This document shows, one piece after another, positions 61,050 through 64,000 of a stretch of DNA of 64,000 nt. Made by a program: the position numbers and the translations under genes. The stretch comes from Stenotrophomonas maltophilia. GTDB lineage: Bacteria > Pseudomonadota > Gammaproteobacteria > Xanthomonadales > Xanthomonadaceae. The stretch covers positions 2,418,001-2,482,000 of the forward strand of contig NZ_CP090423.1 in assembly GCF_023518235.1 (NCBI RefSeq), given 5' to 3'. The notes under the pieces are model-generated. The model saw only the letters and a program-made list of their open reading frames with translations. It was not told where the DNA came from and made no database searches. Position 1 is the first letter of the stretch; each line of letters opens with the position of its first letter.

Positions 61050-61700
61050 TTATGCCTTGCTCGCCGGACGGACGATCACATCGCCACCCGCCGCGCCCGG
61101 AACGGCGCCGCGAACCGCGATCAGACCGCGCTCGACGTCGACCTTGACCACTTCCAGGTTCTGGGTGCTCTGCTGCACCGCGCCCATGTGGCCCGACATC
61201 TTCTTGCCCGGGAAAACGCGACCCGGGGTCTGGCGCTGACCCAGCGAACCCGGCGCGCGATGCGACAGCGAGTTACCGTGGGTTGCATCGCCCATACGGA
61301 AGTTGTGGCGCTTGATGGTGCCCTGGAAGCCCTTACCCTTGGTGACACCCTGGACGTCGACGATCTGGCCGACTTCGAAGATGTCCGCCTTGACTTCGCC
61401 GCCAACGGCGAAATCGCCGAGCTGCGCGTCTTCAACGCGGAATTCCCACAGGCCACGACCCGCTTCCACCTTCGCCTTGGCGAAGTGGCCGGCTTCCGGC
61501 TTGTTGACCAGGGCAGCGCGACGCGCGCCGACGGTCACCTGCACGGCGCTGTAGCCGTCGGTTTCGACGGTCTTGATCTGCGCGATGCGGTTCGGGGTTG
61601 CTTCGATCAGGGTCACCGGGATGGAACGACCATCTTCGGTGAACACGCGGCTCATGCCGGCCTTGCGGCCCACGAAGCCCAACGAATACTTCTTCGTCAT
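61050..61700 (-). CDS. rplC: 50S ribosomal protein L3
   Basis: The 216-residue protein begins [20 protein letters not shown] and has the conserved loop [20 protein letters not shown] with the Gln that is methylated in E. coli. It is a primary 23S-binding protein. Confidence 0.99.
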
Positions 61701-61711
61701 GGTCGTAGTCC

Positions 61712-62023
61712 TCAGGTCAGCTTGATCTGAACGTCGACGCCGGCAGCCAGTTCGAGCTTCATCAGCGCGTCCACGGTCTTGTCATTCGGGTCAACGATAT
61801 CGAGCACGCGCTTGTGCGTGCGGGTCTCGTACTGGTCACGCGCGTCCTTGTCGACGTGCGGGGAGACGAGAACGGTGTAACGCTCGATCTTGGTCGGCAG
61901 CGGGATCGGGCCACGCACTTGCGCGCCGGTCCGCTTTGCCGTTTCAACGATCTCGCTGGCCGAACGGTCGATCAGACGATGATCGAACGCTTTCAGCCGG
62001 ATCCGGATCTTTTGGTCCGCCAT
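61712..62023 (-). CDS. rpsJ: 30S ribosomal protein S10 (NusE)
   Basis: The 103-residue protein starts [20 protein letters not shown] and is of normal length. Besides its 30S role it is the NusE antitermination factor. It is the first gene of the S10 operon, behind a leader of about 160 nt. Confidence 0.99.
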
Positions 62024-62188
62024 GGCGGTAGGTTCCTTCGTTAAAAGAGCGACAGACAAAGCCTCTGGGTTGCTTTGTCCCATGAAATTCCTGAATACGG
62101 ACGTCCCACACTCCTGCAGGCCGACAAGGTCAATCCGTAGACCTCAAAAACGTAGGCAGACCCGTTCCCAGGCCTGCCCAGACGTAGA

Positions 62189-62217
62189 AGCATAATGGCA
62201 CGCAAGGCAGCTGTCAA
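62189..62217 (-). promoter_or_regulatory. Promoter of the S10 operon
   Basis: On the minus strand a perfect TTGACA (62212-62217), an exact 17-bp spacer and TATGCT (62189-62194). It is the best sigma-70 promoter in the window and fits the very high expression needed. The predicted transcript start is near 62182. Confidence 0.8.
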
Positions 62218-62308
62218 CAGTCGCCTGTTGACGCCGCCTGAATGGCATTGACCCTTCCTGGTCCGGGGAACACAAGGCACATCCTGTGCCTGCTTTCCCA
62301 TTTGATAC

Positions 62309-62340
62309 GCCCCGATGCCCTACCCAGGCAACATCGGGGC
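62309..62340 (-). terminator. Hairpin downstream of tuf
   Basis: GCCCCGATG (62309-62317) pairs with CATCGGGGC (62332-62340) over a 14-base loop, 16 bp after the tuf stop. No U run follows, so termination is uncertain; it may be partial. Confidence 0.45.
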
Positions 62341-62355
62341 GCAGATACTACCAGA

Positions 62356-63546
62356 TTACTCGATGATCTTCGAGACCACGCCGGCGCCGACGGTACGGCC
62401 GCCTTCGCGGATGGCGAAGCGCAGACCTTCGTCCATTGCCACCGGGTTGATCAGGGTGACTTCCATCTTGATGTTGTCACCCGGCATCACCATTTCGACG
62501 CCTTCCGGCAGCTTGGCAGCGCCGGTGATGTCGGTGGTGCGGAAGTAGAACTGCGGACGGTAGCCGTTGAAGAACGGGGTGTGACGGCCGCCCTCGTCCT
62601 TCGACAGGACGTAGACTTCGCCTTCGAACTTGGTGTGCGGCTTGATCGAACCCGGCTTGGCCAGAACCTGGCCACGCTCGACGTCGTCACGCTTGGTGCC
62701 GCGCAGCAGCAGACCGGCGTTGTCGCCTGCCTGGCCCTGGTCCAGCAGCTTGCGGAACATTTCGACGCCGGTCACGGTGGTCTTCTGCACCGGACGGATA
62801 CCGACGATTTCGATTTCGTCGCCGACCTTGATGATGCCGCGCTCGATACGACCGGTCACCACGGTGCCGCGGCCCGAGATCGAGAACACGTCTTCCACCG
62901 GCATCAGGAACGGCTTGTCGATCGCACGCTCCGGCTCCGGAATCCAGGTGTCCAGGGCATCGACCAGCTTCAGGATGGCCGGCACGCCGATGTCGCTCTG
63001 GTCGCCTTCCAGCGCCAGACGGGCCGAACCGGCGATGATCGGGGTGTCGTCGCCCGGGAACTCGTACTTGCTCAGCAGTTCGCGCACTTCCATCTCGACC
63101 AGCTCGAGCAGCTCGGCGTCGTCAACCATGTCGGCCTTGTTCAGGAACACGACGATGTACGGCACGCCGACCTGACGCGACAGCAGGATGTGCTCGCGGG
63201 TCTGCGGCATCGGGCCGTCAGCGGCCGAGCACACCAGGATCGCGCCGTCCATCTGGGCGGCACCGGTGATCATGTTCTTGACGTAGTCAGCGTGGCCCGG
63301 GCAGTCAACGTGGGCGTAGTGACGGGTCGGGGATTCGTATTCGACGTGCGCGGTCGAGATCGTGATACCACGAGCCTTTTCTTCCGGCGCGGCGTCGATG
63401 GCGTCATACGCCTTGAACTCGCCACCGAAACGCTCGGCACCGATCTTGGTCAGTGCGGCGGTCAGCGTGGTCTTGCCATGGTCGACGTGACCGATGGTGC
63501 CGACGTTGACGTGCGGCTTGGTGCGCTCGAACTTACCCTTTGCCAT
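62356..63546 (-). CDS. tuf: Elongation factor Tu
   Basis: The 396-residue GTPase has G1 [15 protein letters not shown]3 [13 protein letters not shown]4 NKADMVDD, and ends [14 protein letters not shown]. It carries aminoacyl-tRNA to the ribosome. It follows fusA by 52 bp, as in the str operon; xanthomonads often carry a second tuf elsewhere. Confidence 0.99.
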   Translation of the reverse strand: MAKGKFERTKPHVNVGTIGHVDHGKTTLTAALTKIGAERFGGEFKAYDAIDAAPEEKARGITISTAHVEYESPTRHYAHVDCPGHADYVKNMITGAAQMDGAILVCSAADGPMPQTREHILLSRQVGVPYIVVFLNKADMVDDAELLELVEMEVRELLSKYEFPGDDTPIIAGSARLALEGDQSDIGVPAILKLVDALDTWIPEPERAIDKPFLMPVEDVFSISGRGTVVTGRIERGIIKVGDEIEIVGIRPVQKTTVTGVEMFRKLLDQGQAGDNAGLLLRGTKRDDVERGQVLAKPGSIKPHTKFEGEVYVLSKDEGGRHTPFFNGYRPQFYFRTTDITGAAKLPEGVEMVMPGDNIKMEVTLINPVAMDEGLRFAIREGGRTVGAGVVSKIIE

Positions 63547-63598
63547 TGTTCTATACCTTGATTGTTCGTAAGTGGTTTCAAGAGAGGCTGAGCGAGGC

Positions 63599-64000
63599 TC
63601 AGCCCTTCTTCATGACGGCTTCGGCGATGTTGGTCGGCGCCGGCTCGTAGTGATCGAATTCCATGGTGAAGGTGGCGCGGCCCTGCGTCTGCGAACGCAG
63701 CGCAGTGGCGTAGCCGAACATTTCACCCAGCGGGATCATCGCGTTGATGATGCTGGCCGAACCGTCACCGGTGGTGTCGGAACCCTGCAGCACGCCGCGA
63801 CGACGGCTGACGTCGCCCATCACGTCACCCTGGTAATCCTCCGGGGTCACGATCTCGACCTTCATGATCGGCTCCAGCAGCACCGGCTTGGCCTTGGCGA
63901 AGCCCTGCTTGAAGGCCATCGACGAAGCCAGCTTGAACGCCATTTCCGAGGAGTCGACGTCGTGGTACGAACCGAACACCAGCTTCACCTTGACGTCCAC
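63599..64000 (-). CDS. fusA: Elongation factor G, C-terminal part (cut by window end)
   Basis: The 133 residues seen cover EF-G domains [52 protein letters not shown], and the end [22 protein letters not shown] drives translocation and, with RRF, ribosome recycling. The gene continues beyond 64000; its stop TGA is at 63599-63601. Confidence 0.98.
   Translation of the reverse strand: MDVKVKLVFGSYHDVDSSEMAFKLASSMAFKQGFAKAKPVLLEPIMKVEIVTPEDYQGDVMGDVSRRRGVLQGSDTTGDGSASIINAMIPLGEMFGYATALRSQTQGRATFTMEFDHYEPAPTNIAEAVMKKG

Larger units (their letters stand above)
62024..62355. other. 332-bp tuf-rpsJ gap: S10 leader and promoter region
   Basis: No gene is present. It holds the S10 promoter (62189-62217), a predicted untranslated leader from about 62182 to 62024, and a possible tuf 3' hairpin with nine-base arms (62309-62317 and 62332-62340). 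The leader length is similar to that of the enterobacterial S10 leader, but I could not recognise an L4-binding structure by eye. Confidence 0.6.

Overview
The window is chromosomal DNA from a Stenotrophomonas species, most likely the S. maltophilia complex. It is GC-rich. The gene at 39687 matches the S. maltophilia peptide amidase Pam, with the catalytic residues at the same numbers (Lys123, Ser202, Ser226). Many gene borders carry paired palindromes that begin with GTAG, the hallmark of SMAG repeats in this species.

Left part (1-24.6 kb): the tail of an unknown gene, a large TonB-dependent receptor, a lipid/envelope group (family 4 glycosyltransferase, PAP2 phosphatase, LpxH), a secreted metzincin-like protease divergent from a DUF2235 lipase of the T6SS-effector type, and a ferritin-like DUF455 gene. 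The conserved folC-dedD-cvpA-purF cluster follows, led by a histidine phosphatase. Then come an S46 dipeptidyl peptidase (DPP7/DAP BII type), the threonine-catabolic pair tdh and kbl split by a TorF-type porin gene on the other strand, an RsuA-family pseudouridine synthase flanked by two small exported proteins that share a motif, and an OmpA-family protein.

Middle part (24.9-47.5 kb): a housekeeping and accessory mosaic. It holds an oxidoreductase, a YczE-like membrane protein, fadH, a SleB-like cell-wall hydrolase, a glutathione transferase, a SUFU-domain protein, a small unknown protein, prpE, an RluA-family synthase, mdh, ppiB, typA, a DUF2127 protein, pam, an MscS-family channel, a class II DAHP synthase, a second TonB-dependent receptor and dsbB.

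Right part (47.7-64 kb), all on the minus strand: the translation superoperon in its usual order, fusA (partial)-tuf, S10 (rpsJ to rpsQ), spc (rplN to secY) and alpha (rpsM to rplQ). A near-consensus promoter precedes rpsJ. rpmJ is missing between secY and rpsM, and several spacers inside the operons are unusually long and hold strong hairpins.

The most unusual feature is a pair of composite intergenic elements of about 550 bp (34180-34734 and 42640-43181). Each has terminal inverted repeats and two outward-facing copies of a roughly 100-nt structured unit. All four units keep the same apical sequence, while their long outer stems differ in sequence but stay base-paired, with compensatory changes. 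They are non-coding and I do not recognise a named family. A second palindrome family (GGGGTC...GACCCC, four copies) also sits at gene borders; three of the copies lie just after stop codons.
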